From Epichloe hybrida (taxonomy: Eukaryota; Ascomycota; Sordariomycetes; Hypocreales; Clavicipitaceae), in the NCBI GenBank assembly GCA_019022495.1, contig JAFEKR010000011.1:1-64000 (forward strand): a stretch of DNA of 64,000 nt, written 5' to 3'. The notes under the pieces are model-generated. The model worked only from the letters and a program-made list of their open reading frames with translations, did no database searches and was not told where the DNA came from. Below are positions 1 through 13,369 of the stretch, piece by piece. Positions within the stretch are counted from its first letter, which is position 1. Every line of letters starts with the position of its first letter. A program made the position numbers and the translations under genes.

Positions 1-2250
1 ATAATAATAGCTAAGTGCCTATAAGCTTCTTTATATATAGGACTACTTATAATAGCTATATAATTACTAAGATTCTTGCTAGTAGAGTAATAACTTATGC
101 TTTAGCTAAGAAGGATTTATTTAATCTTTAGAAACTAGATAAGGCACTAAGCATATTTACACTTAAAGGATAATATTTATCTAGAACCTTTAAAGGCATT
201 ATAGCTAATATAGGTACCACAGGATATTCATTAGTAGGCCACCCTTAATTCTTAGCTTTATAAAGTGTAATACTAACTATTATACTTAATAAGTTAGATG
301 CTAGGAAAAAAAAGATTAAGTTTAGCCCTAGAGAACTAATTAAGGTACTTAGATTAATTAAAGTGCTAACTTTATTTAAAATTATTCTTTTTTAGGTAAT
401 CCCTATAAACACTCTATTTCTCTTATACCTTAATAATATAACCTGCCTAAAGATTAATTTCTATATATTAGAGAATATTCTATAGTAAGGGAATATTAAG
501 GTTCCTATTATATATAAATAGGGGTATATGTAAATGCTTCTTAATAAAGAAGAAAGTATTACTTAGAGTTATCTTATAGAGATTAAGCTTTACTAATTAT
601 ATTAACGCTTTAGATACCCTTTAGTTTAATGTCTTTATAATTTACTATAAAAATTAGGGCATAAGGTTAAGTTTAAAGCTATTAAGAAGCTAACTAAGGT
701 TTGCTAGCAGTGCTAATTATATATGAATAGCCTATATTAATTTAAATTCACTCTTTAGGATAAATATACCTATAATTATAAAACTTATTATAAGGTTAAG
801 TATATTAAGAAGCTAACTAAGGTTTGCTAGCAGTGCTAATTATATATGAATAGCCTATATTAATTTAAATTCACTCTTTAGGATAAATATACCCTTAATA
901 GTAACCGCCCTATTCTATAAGTTATTAATATAGCTATATCCTTTAATATAGCTAAATTTATTAAAGATATCTCTATAAAGACCACGTAGGAAGCACTCTA
1001 TCTTTACTAGATTAATGTCTATCTAGGCTCCCTAGATTTAATTATTATAGACACTAGAATAACCTTTAGAGGTAAGGAATTTAAGCAGCTTATATTCTTA
1101 ATAGCAATTAAGATTAAAGATATTCCTATTAAGGCTTACTATAGTATTAGTAAGGTTAAGTAATATTATAAGCCACTCCAAAGAGCCTATAATATTATTA
1201 GACAGGAATGCCTAATAATGCCAGAGCCCGTGGCGTTATAAATAGTAGTTAAAGCTATAAATAATACTATAGGATTAAATAGTCTTATACTAATAGTCCT
1301 TATTTTCAGCGCGTATCCTTATATAGTTAAGGAATTACCTTTATTACTAAATATCACATAGTAAGCCCTTATAATCTAACTAGTAATAAAGGAAGTTAAG
1401 CGTATTTATACCTAATGGAAAGTTAGCAATACCCTTACTATAAGGAATAGTCCTAATACCTCTATAACCATTAACCTCCTGCTAGGATTGCTTATACATG
1501 TGTGGCATAAAGGTAAGGGATAGGCAGGCCCCTATAAGCTATTAGCTATAGAAGGTAAGACTTACACTCTTAAGCTCCCTTAAGGCTTTAAAGCCTTTAG
1601 ATTAATATCTATTAGGCCTTTTTATAAAGATCCTAATAAAGAGAGACCTCCTAAGAGCGTAAAGAACTAAAATGCCTCCCTATAGCCTATAGCTACCCCT
1701 CCTATTAATCCCCTAAGGTAAGGACCTAGAAGACCTTAGAAAAACCCTCCTATTATTATGTCTAATATTAATTACGTAGATTAAATAAAAGATAAGACTA
1801 ACGTCTTTCTATTAGCTAAGGAAAGCTTTAACCTTAAGCTTGCAATCTAATTACATAAGGAAGGAATTATCAAGACCCCTAGCTAACCCTTTAAACTATC
1901 TACTAAAGCTAAGATTAATACTCTAATTAAATAAGGCGTGTTCAAGTTTATTAAGTATAATAAAAGAGAGCATAGTAGAGTTTGAATTTTCAATTCCTAT
2001 ATTATTAATAAGGTAAAGGGCAAGATAACGGATCCGTAAAAGTTAAGGCTTGTAATCTATCAATAAGGAAAAGCTAGTAATCCTCACATAGGCTGTTACG
2101 TAGCTAAGAGGCCCTAAGTTGCTAAGTTCACTTATAAAAGCTATCTAGGGGCAGGTGTAGATAAAGCAAAATAATTTCCTCCTAGTAATAGAGGCGCGCC
2201 TTAAAAGTAAAAGTTATAACAAAGGAAAATAAATTTAATATGTTTATTAC
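1..2250 (+). mobile_element. RIP-degraded Ty1/copia fragment (integrase to start of reverse transcriptase)
   Basis: This very AT-rich stretch can be read in broken frames as the integrase and the first part of the reverse transcriptase of a fungal Ty1/copia polyprotein. Around 1020-1180 the broken reading resembles the integrase core (YLGS-DLIIIDT, then KAYYSISKVK followed by YYKPL-RAYNII), and around 1790-2100 it resembles the RT entry (LHKEGIIKTP, then INTLIK-GVFKF). The same order occurs in the larger element at 7400-8000 and 14860-15130, so this is another copy of that family. Most interruptions are TAG or TAA, as expected when RIP turns CAG, CAA and TGG into stops. No LTR was found for this copy inside the window and its left end lies outside. 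It is dead as a gene. Confidence 0.75.
681..894 (+). repeat. Tandem duplication within the copia fragment (period 123 bp)
   Basis: About 91 bases at 681-771 are repeated without visible change at 804-894, with a 32-base spacer. The preceding bases (ATAAGGTTAAGT) are also shared. The copies lie in the integrase zinc-finger region, so the duplication repeats the sequence around TGCTAGCAGTGC. It looks like a local duplication made during or after insertion, not part of the normal element. Confidence 0.85.
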
Positions 2251-3775
2251 TAAATGCGTAACTGCTATGCTTCTTTAATAATATTAATTAGAATTATTAT
2301 GTTAAATAATAAATTCCTAATTCTATAACTACTTATTCCTTTTCGCTCTATGTTCTTATCCTTTTTTTCTAAATTATTCTTTTCCTTCCTTTACTTACTA
2401 AATTCCTTTGCTTTAATATCCTTTTTGCCTTCTATAATTACGCTTAAGTTTTCCTTATTATTAAATAAAAACGCCCCTTTCTTTATATCTATTAAGTTAG
2501 TCTAGTAACCTAGTAAATTTGTCTTCCTTAGTTATGTTCTTATTTACTAGCTTGTTTACTTATATATATAGTGTTACTAGACGTGAAACTACTTAAGTTA
2601 CTTTTAGCTTTAGTTTTAATTTTTCTATTAGTCTTTATCTCTTTATTAGTATTTCTAGCACTAGAGTGTCCGCATACACTTACTTATTTATTAATCTAGC
2701 TTTATTAGCTAATCCTAGTGTTCGTGACTTTCTATATAGTATTTCTAGCGCTAGAGTGTCCTTTTGTACTTACGCCCTAGCTAATTTAGTGTGCTTATTT
2801 ACTATTTCTAGCGTGGCTGTTGTGAACTATGGCTTTATAACACTTTTCTTTAGCGTTTATAGTCTAGATTTCACTAGACTTAAGACTATTAAAATTAGTT
2901 CTATTGTTAATTCCTTCGGATCTTCATCGGTTCAATCGTGGCCAAAGACTAGACCAAATTGTGGGTCCGGCGCGATGCATGCAATGCGATTAGCTGCATT
3001 AATTCGCCACCCCCTCTTTTACCCTACATATAGGTTTTGCTTACTTTCCTAGCATCTAGACTTTCCCTCTCTTTTTCCTTCTTCCTTCCTAGCTAATTTA
3101 ATTAACTATTATTAACTTTAATTATATAGGATTACCCTTATATTTACGTAAGACCTTAGCATAACTAATACTAATTAGTAGTTAACTTTATAACTATAAA
3201 TAAGCTAGGTATTATAAGAAAAGACATTTTTATAGATACTATTACTACTACCTCTTATTATGCTATAATAGTTATTATAGTAAAGAGGTATAACTATATA
3301 AGTATACTAAAGGAAAAGACTAGAATCCTAGTTACAAGCTTATTAGGCTTCTAAGGAATTAATTTATTAACCCTTAGGCTAAGGGATATAACTTAGTTAT
3401 ATCTATCTAGGATATTATTATTAATTATTAATTTTATTATCCATTATAAGAAAACTAACTAACTAACCGAATCTATCGCCGCGAGGTATTTATTTCAAAC
3501 CTAATGTTAAATAACCTTAGCTAAGCTAGCTAACATACCTATAAATTCCCTTTAATATATTACCTTCTAATAAACCTTTAATCTCTCCCTATAAGCATTT
3601 ACTACTTGTTTTTACCCCCTTTACTCTTAGTGCTATTTACCCTATGCTTATTAGTAAGAGAGAGAGATTACCTCCTTCCCTTCTTTTTATAAAAAATAGA
3701 AAGTAGTAATTCCTATTATTCCCTTATTACTTTTCCTATTATTTTCTAGTTACTTTTAAAACTTCTATTACTTTC
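2251..3775. other. AT-rich non-coding relic between two retroelement copies
   Basis: No coding family is recognisable. A frame of 128 codons at 2666-3052 has no recognisable features and is probably chance. The phrase TATTTCTAGC followed by a/gCTAGAGTGTCC occurs twice, at about 2651 and 2741, suggesting a degenerate direct repeat of about 90 bp. A short patch at about 2926-3014 is much richer in G+C than its surroundings and appears to have escaped RIP. The remainder is TpA-rich, like the flanking retroelements. Confidence 0.5.
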
Positions 3776-4083
3776 TGTTAGAACAAAGGTAATATCAATC
3801 GCGCGTCGCAGCCGCAATTACCTAGCAAAAGCTCGGGCCGCGCGCACGCCCTACACGTAACCCATAACCTAGCGCGATAATTAGCTAGGAAATGTGAGAA
3901 TATAAACGCGTAACCCCTTTTCCCTTTATATATTATAACTTCTAGCTTTTAACCTCTCTTTTCCTATAACTTAAATTAATTATACTAACAGATAACATAG
4001 CTTAGAATAGATAATTAATAATAATACTATTCTTTAGGCTTACAACTATAACACATTAAATTCAATACCCTGTGAATCTAATA
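3776..4083 (+). repeat. 5' LTR of the large copia element (308 bp)
   Basis: It begins TGTTAGAACAAAGG and ends AATCTAATA, where the other copy has AATCCAACA. The terminal CA has become TA here, a RIP-type change. A TATA-like run (CCTTTATATATTATAAC) lies near the middle. It aligns over its full length with 16923-17230, and the differences I can see are all transitions. Confidence 0.9.
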
Positions 4084-7000
4084 CTAATTAGTAGTTACCT
4101 TCATAAATAACCACGTAGTCTTCGAACACTGTAGATTAGTAAGGTTAATTAGAAGAGGTAGCTTATCTAATAATAACTTACTTTATAAAATAGGAGGGCT
4201 ACATTTAATAATAAGTTATGCTAATAGAAAGGTATAATATAGCTCTTTTCTTACTTTAGTATTAATATCTATATCTATATAGATTCTAAAATAATAAAGA
4301 AAGGTTTAACGCTAGTAGCTAAGCTATCCCCTTATCTTTCTTTATTATATATTCTATTACGTATTTAAAGTTAACTACCTTACCTTATGATTCTTTATAT
4401 CTAAAATATATTATACCTATTATAGAAGTACCCCTTATCTCCTTATATTATAAGATCTGCTTCCCTTAATTAGTTAGAATATTAGATATAACTAGACTAT
4501 TAGGGACCTTTAGTTAATTTAGAGTCCCTAGTAAGAGTAATAGTTATAATAATACTATAGAAGGCATTAAAACTAGAGATAGTAATAAATACCTTAATAA
4601 AGGAAAAACCCCTATTTACACTAATTTATACCCCTATATCTTTATAAGACTTTAATAATATATTATAGAAAAACTACTCTAGTGAATAGGAAGTTCTAAG
4701 TATAAAAAGATAATAATACCTAAGGAAATTAGTCTTTATATTCTTATAAAGACTAAATAATATAAGGAATAAGGGTTATTTAGAAGAACACTATTCTCTA
4801 AATTTAGTAATAATTTCTATAGTTAGTTAAGGGATAAGTTTATAAAAGGGAGAGACCTTTCCTAGAATAGACTTTAAGACTATCTCCTTTATAATAGAGT
4901 GTATATAACTATTAGAAAAGGCACTAAGATAGTAAATAACCTTAAAGAAGAAGTAAACTAAGAAGAATTATAATTTTAAACTCTTAAAGAAATTAAAGAG
5001 GCTAGGAAGAAGTATATAGGCTTCTAAAAGAACCTATAAAATAAAGAGTTCTTTTATAATTTACTAAATAATAGTAATATTAGAACCTAATAACCTACCC
5101 CTTTACCCTGCTTATTAGTATAATTACTATTAAAAGAATTAATAAGCTAGACTTCTCTAGGAAAACTAAGTTAATCTTCTCTAGGAAGGCTAAGCTAATC
5201 TCCTCTAGGAAGGTTAATTAACCTAGAGTTAAGACCTCCTAAGAATACTATTTATAAGTATCTATAGGTAACTTCCTTACCTATACCTTTACCTAAGATA
5301 AGTTAGTAGTATTACCCTAGAAACACTACTAATAATACCCCTAAGTAGGAGAGTTACTAATAGAGATAACCTCTACCGCCTAGGGCTAGTAGTACCCCTA
5401 TTAGCATAGCTTAGAAAGCTATACTTCCTTCTCCCTAATATAAGGAAGAGAAAGGTTAGAGGGAATAATAAGCCCTAAGAGTACTACCTATAAAGCTACC
5501 CTTTTACTTCCTAAAGACCTTACTACCCCTTCTATAAATATAAAGGGAAGTATCTAGAGAACCCCTATAGACTTAGAGACCTTTACTAAAGCAAATTATA
5601 GACCTATTAAAGGTATACCCTAAAGAATAACTCTATAGCGCTAATAACTATAATATCCTTAAATTAAAGCTTTAAATATTCTATAGAAAGTATAAATTAC
5701 TTAATATCTAACCTAAATAAGCTAGTTATGCCTTTAAGATTATACTTAAAGGCAAAGCTTTATAATACTATATAGACTACCTCTTTAAACCTAGTTAACT
5801 ATAAGACTCCCTTATGCTTATTAGCTATATAAGAAAATAATTTAAGACTAAAGATATATAGTAAAGATATCTCCTAGAATAGAATAATTCTACCCTATAA
5901 GGGATAATAAAAGATAAGCTAAGCAAATTAATAATTAATTACTTTAATAATCTTATAGAAAGGCTAGCTATCTTATAATAAGTAATACTTAAAGTAAGCT
6001 AAAGCAAAAGGGCACTTTAGAATTAACTTATAATAGCTTACAATAATATTCTAGAATATAGAGGAGTTATTATAGACTTGCTAAAGGGACTATAAGAATT
6101 CTATAAACGGATTAGGATAATATTCTAACTAGTAAAGGAAGAGAAAAAGAACTACTACTAGTTCCTAACTAAAACTATAACCCTAGAGTAATTCTAGACT
6201 AACTAAAAATATAATAGGAAAGGAAAAAAGACCTAATACCCTTTAAAACCATAAGGAAAAGAAGGAAATCCTTATATAAAGAAATACTACGTATATAGTA
6301 AGGAAGAATGCTAGTTATTAAAGCACTTAGAAAAGGACTATAAGAAGGCATATTAATGCTTTAAGAACCACTACCTTATGGATCTAACTAATAACTTATA
6401 TAATTTATTCCTTATATAGTACAAAGGGGAATACAAACCTTAATCCCCTATTAATAATAAAATTGCTTAGTATATAAAGAGCATCGGATTTAATAATAGC
6501 CCTAATAGTATAGATAGGCTAGTACCTATAAGCTTCTTTAATTATAGAATGTAACTTAATAGTAAAAGAATAGTTTAATTCCTAATAAGTTAAGTAACTT
6601 ATTATAGTCTAAGCAAAGAAGACCCCTTTTAGTAAGAACTCTTAAGTAAAGCTCTAATAATATTTATACTAGAAGATTACTATTCTTATATAATATTTTA
6701 AGGGATTATACCTAATATAGGAGCTATAAAGTTCTTTATAGTAAGGTATCCTTAATTCCTTACTTTATAACATTAAATACCTAAACTATAGCTTAATAAA
6801 TTAATAGCGAAAAAGGCATTAGTTAGATTTAGCGCGGGAGAACTAATTATCACGCTTAGAGTAGCTAATATACCTATACCTTTTAGAGATATTCTCTTTT
6901 AGGTTATACTAATAAACACTCTATTCCTCTTATCCCTTAATAATATAGACTATCTAAAGATTAATTTTAATATCTCTAAGAACACACTATAATAGGGAAA

Positions 7001-8023
7001 TATTAAAGTCCTTATTATACATAAATAAGGGCACGCCTAGATACTACTAATATAGAAAGAGAAAGCAGTTACTTAGAGCTACCTTATAGAAGGTAAGCTA
7101 TAGTAATTATACCACTACTTTAGGCATTTATTAATCTAATATCTACATAAGGTTCTCTGTAAATTAGGGCATAATATTAATATTAAAGCTATTAGGGAGC
7201 TAATAAGGATTTACTACTAATACTAGATACACGTAAATAGCCCTAATTACTTTAAATTTACCCTTAAGGATAAGTGTACCTTTAATTATAAAGTAATAGT
7301 AAATATTTTTTACCTTAATAGTAACTACCTTACACTCCACGCTATAGATATAGCTATAGTGTTTAATATAGTAAAATTCCTTAAAGATATCTTTATAAAA
7401 ATAACCTAGGAAGCCCTCCAGATATGCTAGATTAATACTTATCTAGGCCCTCCGGATTTTATTACTATAGACGCTAGAACAAACTTCCATAGTAATGAAT
7501 TTAGATAATTTATAGCTTTAATATTAATTTTAATTAAGAAAGTCCCTATTAAGGCACACTATAGTATTAGGAAGGTTAAAAGGTATTATAGGCCGCTCTA
7601 AAGGGCCTATAATATAATTAGGCACGAATATCCTATAACACCTAAACCTACTGCCTTATAAATAGTAATTAAGGCCTTAAATAACACCGCAGGCCCTAAT
7701 AGCCTTATTCTAATACTCCTTATCTTTAGAGCCTACTTACATATAACAAATAAATCCCTACTATTACCTAATATTATATAGCATGTAATTATAGTATAAA
7801 AGGCTACTAAAGAGATTAAGAGACTCTACGCTATTAGGAAGGTTAATAAGGCCCTTACTAAACATAATAGCCTAGATACCTTAAAGACCCTTAACTTACT
7901 ACTTAGATTAAAGGTCTAAGTCTAGCAAGAAGGTAAGGGATAGGTAAGCCTATATAAGCTACTAGTAATAACTAGAGAGAGCTATATACTTAATATACCT
8001 AGGGGCCTAAAGACCTTTAGGTT

Positions 8024-8104
8024 TGTTAAAATATATTGTTAAAAATATATAAGGCTTTGTAATCCTAGGTTCAGTCGGATCGGTCCACTCTTTTGATTTC
8101 AACA
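8024..8104 (+). repeat. 5' LTR of the nested copia element (81 bp)
   Basis: It starts TGTTAAAATATATTG and ends TTTGATTTCAACA. It is identical to 14586-14666 except at one base. It is very short for an LTR, but the ends, the target duplication and the sequence behind it fit this role. Confidence 0.88.
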
Positions 8105-8118
8105 GGTAATGAGCCCGG
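8105..8118 (+). promoter_or_regulatory. Probable primer-binding site of initiator tRNA-Met half-molecule type
   Basis: The bases right after the left LTR read GGTAATGAGCCCGG. The eukaryotic initiator tRNA-Met has GGGCTCATAACCC in its anticodon arm, whose reverse complement is GGGTTATGAGCCC. The site matches this except for one T-to-A difference. Copia of Drosophila is known to prime from a cleaved 5' half of this tRNA. That this element did the same is inference. Confidence 0.6.
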
Positions 8119-8160
8119 CTCTATCACTATAGATTCCTTTTAGGTCATTTTGTGTGCGAA

Positions 8161-8401
8161 TACAGAAGACTTCCCTTCTATAAAAAAGGAAGGACCTGCG
8201 AGAAAGAAGCTTTTCCCTTCTATAAAAAGGAATCAATTGTGGCCATAGAAGACTTCCCTTCTATAAAAAAGGAAGGATCCGCGAGATAGAAGCTTTTTCC
8301 CTTCTATAAAAAGGAATAAATTTCAAATACAGAAGACTTCCCTTCTATAAAAAAGGAAGGACCCGCGAGATAGAAGCTTTTCCCTTCTATAAAAAAGGAA
8401 A
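8161..8401 (+). repeat. Three tandem leader repeats (about 84 bp each) before gag
   Basis: The phrase AGAAGACTTCCCTTCTATAA recurs at about 8164, 8248 and 8332. Each unit goes on with AAAAAAGGAAGGA, a GCGAGA block and AAGCTTTTCCCTTCTATAAA. Within a unit CTTCCCTT and AAGGAAG can pair, so each copy can form a hairpin. The array lies between the primer site and the gag start, where a packaging or dimerisation signal would be expected. Its role is unknown. Confidence 0.85.
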
Positions 8402-11400
8402 ATGGATACCAAAGGAAAGGGAAAGGGACCTGTAATCCCTGACCCTAGTGCGCAAGAGGTTCTAAATAACCAGCTAAAAGAGCAGGCTATTAAGCAACAA
8501 GCAACTATAAACTAGTTATTAGAGAAGCTAGAAAGCTTATCTATAACTGTAAATAGTCGTATGGAGGGTGTGGAATCTGATAAGCCCGCTAGTTAGCAGC
8601 AAGATCAGCAGCCTGTTTAAGAAAATCAAGCTGAATCTAGCTCTGTACAAGCAACCTTTAATAATTCAATTATTAAGGAATTCAATAAAAGGGTTTATAG
8701 TTTTCCAGAGACTGCTAGGCTTAAAGGAGCCGAAAATTTCGAACAATGGAAACAAGCCCTAACTATCTAATTTAGAGCTTTAGGTATGCCTAATTTTCTA
8801 GATAATCCGGAGAGTTCTAGGGCGCTAGGGGATCCAGATTAAGCTATTATCCTTATGTTACTAAGGGATAGTTGTACAGAAGGACCCTAAGCCGCTATAA
8901 CTTAGCAAAAATCACCTGAAGAAGCCTATAATTTACTTGTAAGGCAATATTCACATAGCGTTAAAATCCAGAGGGGGTCCCTATATTCAGAATTTCATAA
9001 CCTGAATTTTTAAGAGTTTAAGGGGACTCTAGAGTCCTTTAATACAGTCTTTAATAATCTACTAGCTAGATTATCGATTTCAGGGGTCCTGATTGCTCCA
9101 ATAGATCAGGTTAATCAATATCTTCAATCCCTAAAATCAACCTTCCCTTAGTGGGCTGAGAGGCAACGATTCAGCATGCGTACGAATAGGGCTATAGGGG
9201 CTCCCCTAGATGCCCTAAATCTTCAATTCTTAATGGCAGACCTTCTAGCAGAACAGAGGGATAAATCATCTACAGTATCTAAAGCCCTGAATTATAGGGC
9301 TAAAAACCTTAAAAAGGGTGCCAAAGAAAAAGAAAAGGCCCCTAAGGATCAGAAGAAGAAAGGAGGCTCTGAAGAAAATAAGGGCTCTTCTAATTCTAAT
9401 TCTTCTTCTAATAAGAAGAAGAAAAAGAAGCAAAAAGGTCAAAAATCAGATAAAAAGGATAATAAAGAGACCTCTGGAGAGGGATCTTTTATGCTAGGAA
9501 ATTATAACCTTTCTAACGGTGCTCTTAAACCGTATAAGAAGCCTAGCCTTTATAAGACTAGTTATAAGAGCTCTAGTGATAGCAGCTCTGATTCTAGCTC
9601 TAGTGAATCGGATAATGAAAATCAAGAAATTAAAACCTTAAATGGTTTTAATTATTACAGCAAAGACATGAAAAAGGCCCTATTATATAATACAGGTTCA
9701 ACTGTATATATTGTTAATTCTAGGGAGGTCTTTAGGGATTATACCCCCTATAAAAAGGGGGAATCCAACCCTATTATAACTAGTGGTGGCCCTATTTACG
9801 CTAAGGGTCACGGTAGTGCTGTTTTTGAGGTCCTATATCAGAAAAATCCAGCTAAATATAGGACCTTAGTGCTTAAAGATGCGCTATATTTTCCTCAGCT
9901 TGATGTTAATATAGTTAGTGGACTTACGCACTATATATCTAGTGGTTGCCTTATAAAAAACCTACTTTATCTTAAAGATAGGTCTCTTATTGCAACCTTA
10001 GATATAGAAAAACATGGTTTTTTCTTCCACGTTAAAAACCAATCTACGCCTAAGTTATCTAAAGGGCCCTGTAATAATTCGCATTATATCCGACCTTTTA
10101 CCTACGCCGCTTTTAAGGGTCATAGCTATCCGATTAGCTACCCTATAGAGGTTTAAATTCCCTCTAAAAAGCCGGATTAGGCTTCTGATTTAAACGAAAT
10201 CAACGAAAATGATAATGATATTAAAGAAATCGTACGGGATGATTTAGGGGAATTAGTCCCTTCTTCTTCGCCTATAGCCCTAGGTTAGGTCCCTTATAAA
10301 TCTAAGGAAATAGATTTAGGGGTGTTAGAGGGCCCTAGTGGAGGAAAAGGGTCCCTAATACCTCTCCAAGAGGCCTATGGTTCTCAAGGGGCCTAGCAGG
10401 GGACTAGTAAAGAGGGCCCTAGTCTAGATCCTAATTCAGACCCTAAGGATCTTTAATATCAACGGTTGTTAGAACTAGCTGGCCTATAGCATGTACAATT
10501 AGGGCACCTAGGTCTTTCTTTGCTAAAGAAAACTAGCCTTATAACTAAAGGAATCCCTGATTTTTCTAAAATTAAGGATAAGGATTTTAGATGTATTGCT
10601 TGTGATCAATCTAAGGCAGTTAGAAGACCCAGGAAATTAGCTATCCCTGACCCCCCAAGAGCTCTAGATTAAATAGAGGGGGATACGCTAAAAATTAGCC
10701 CTACGCCGTACAATAAACAGTCAATTTGCTTATTTCTAGTTGATCGAAAGACTAGATATAAGTGGGTTATCTTATTACCTAATAAGGAAGGCCTAACTGT
10801 TTATAAGGCTATTAAAGGCTTCTTCAGAGGGCTTAAAAATCAACTAGGTCAATATCCTAGGCACCTTCACTTCGATGGGGGCTAGGAAATCGATTCTAGT
10901 TGTCAAGCTTAGTTGAATTCTAAAGGGATTAAATTTACAACTTCTAGTCCCTATATCCATAAGCAAAATAGATTAGCAAAACGTTTAATTCGTACTATTC
11001 TAAATCGATTAAGGGCTACTATCTAGTGGGCAAAATTACCGTTATTTTTATAGTGTTTTATATTACCTGCAGTTATTAACCTAGTTAATATAACTGCTAA
11101 TACCACTAAGGATGAAAGCCCTAAACAGCTACTATCTAGGGAGCTAAATCAGCCTTATACAACTGATATTAGCAGTATTAGAGCTATAGGATCTCACTGT
11201 GAGATTCTAATCCCCCTGGAAAAACAACCTAAAGCCCAGAAGTTAGCAGCTAGGACTATCCCTAGAAGGCTTTTAGCTACACTAGGTTCTAACACCTACC
11301 TAGTGTACATCCCCTCTAAAAGGCTAGTTACAAAGACTAGCTTTATTAAGATTATAGAACCTATAGGCCCTGTTTCTAAAGGCTTACCTAGGATTTCTAT

Positions 11401-13369
11401 AGGGGATAACCCTTTAGAGGGGGAAAATGATTTAGATTAACAACATCTAGATTAAGGTTCAAAGGATTACCCTATACACAACATAGGTATCCCTATAGGT
11501 CAAGGAAAACCACCTACAGGCCCTAAAGAACCCCCTAAAGGCATAATTCCAGCGGATCCCATACAGGCGCAGCCTATAACTCAACCAGGAAATCAGGTTT
11601 CAACTTCGGACCTCGATTTTAATAAAATTATCGATTTCGACCCTAATATCGACCCTATGGATGTTGATATTAGTTCCCCTTCTTCTCTAGATTTCATAAA
11701 AGAAATCTACTTTAAGGTACAGGAGAAGCTAAAGGAAAAGAATCCTATTAGCCCCAAGCCTAAGACCTGGAAGCAGGCTATATCTAGCCCTAAAAGGGAT
11801 AAATGGATAGAAGCTACGTACAAGGAATATAAACAGCTTCTAAAGGCTAGTACTTTTAAATTTATAGGGAAAGATCAAATCCCTAAGGGCTGAAAAGTAC
11901 TAAAGAATAGGCTTGTTTATAAGCTTAAAAAGGATAAAGAAAATAATCCTTTAAAATATAAGGCTTAACTCGTTGCTAAGGGATTTATGCAAATCAAAGG
12001 CCTAGATTACCTAGAGACCTTCGCTGCTATAAGCATTCCCCCTAGCTAGAGGATTTTACTAGCCCTAGCGGCTTGGAATAACTAGGAGATCGAACAAATC
12101 GATTTTATAGGAGCTTTTCTTAATAGTAAGCTACAACAATAGATTTATATGGTTATTCCAGAAGGGTTTATTAAATTCCTTAAGGCAAATCCTAAACTAG
12201 CTAAATTAGCTAGAAGTTTTGGCTAGAAACCTTCTAAAGATCAAGTAATTTTATTACAGAAGTCTTTATATGGCTTAAAACAAAGCTCAAGGGAATGGCA
12301 ATAAGCGCTAATCTTAGTGCTTAAATCCCTAGGATTTAACCCTCTAATATCTAACCTAGCTATCTTCTTTAATCCTTCAACCAAAACCTTTGTCATTACG
12401 TACGTTAATAACTGTCTTCTAATTAGACCGGATTTATCTTATATCTAAAGGCTTAAAAAGGAACTTCATAAAGTCTATCCAATAGAAAATAGGGGGCCTA
12501 CTGAATTCTTCTTAGGGGTTCAAATTATACGAGATAGGCCTAATAGAATACTGAAAATCCATTAATCTTAGTATATATTAGAAGCCTTAAAACGATTTAA
12601 TATGCTAGATAGTAAGCCTATTAGCATACCTCTTTAGCTAGGCGTTTTAGCTACGCAGACAACTAAGCTTTTAATAGCTAGCGAAATCAAGCTTCATTAG
12701 TGTATTATAGGGACTATAATGTACCTAATATTGCTTATAAGGCCTGATACAGCTTTTACGCTACAGTGGTTATCTACTACACTAGCTAGCCCTTATATAG
12801 AACACCTAAAAGCAGCTAAAAATCTGCTAAGGTATTTATTAGGGACTAGATTCCTTGCTATTATCTATAGGGGAGACCCTAAAGGTTTAGTTAGCAAAAG
12901 CCTAATAGGTTATTGCAATAGTGATTTTGCAGGGGATAAAAAGACCTCAAAATCAACCTATGCTTATCTATTCAAGCTAGCTAGCGGACCTATTAGCTAG
13001 AAATCAAAGAAAGCTAGTACAATAGCTCTATCAACACTAGAAGCTGAAGCTAATGCTATCTACGAGACCTTCCGGGAGCTTCAGTGGCTTTAGGGCTTAT
13101 TTAAGGAGCTAAAAACCCCTATTTCTCCCCCTATCTAGATATACTGTGATAATTAAGGCGCTATAACTACTGCTTATAACCTTGCTTTACATAGTTATAT
13201 AAAGCATACATTGCTAAAGTTCAACTATATTAGGCAATAGGTTTTAGAGGGTTTAGCTAAGATTAAATATCTAGATACGAAGTTAATGCTTGTAGATAGT
13301 CTTACGAAACCTCTTTCTAGACCTCTTTATTAGGCTTTTATTAAGCTTTTAGGGCTTAATAATTATTAA
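8402..13369 (+). pseudogene. gag-pol polyprotein of the nested copia element, one frame with stop codons only
   Basis: From the ATG at 8402 a single frame runs 1,655 codons to TAA at 13367 with no frameshift, but many TAG/TAA codons interrupt it. In order it reads: gag with a Lys/Ser-rich stretch (residues about 260-410); protease with LLYNTGSTVYIVN in place of LLDSGST; integrase with an H..C-x2-C zinc finger (CIAC), GDT, HFDGG and LAKRL (expected LAERL); reverse transcriptase with YVNN where copia has YVDD; and RNase H with YCDN and DSLTKPL near the end. Stops fall where Gln (CAG, CAA) or Trp (TGG) is expected, and catalytic Asp and Glu codons have become Asn or Lys by G-to-A change. This is RIP on both strands. 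No active protein can be made. Confidence 0.9.

Noticed and set aside
2926..3014. GC-rich patch containing AGCTGCATTAAT, a 12-mer also found in common cloning vectors
   Set aside because: The match ends after twelve bases and the flanking sequence is not vector-like, so contamination is not supported.
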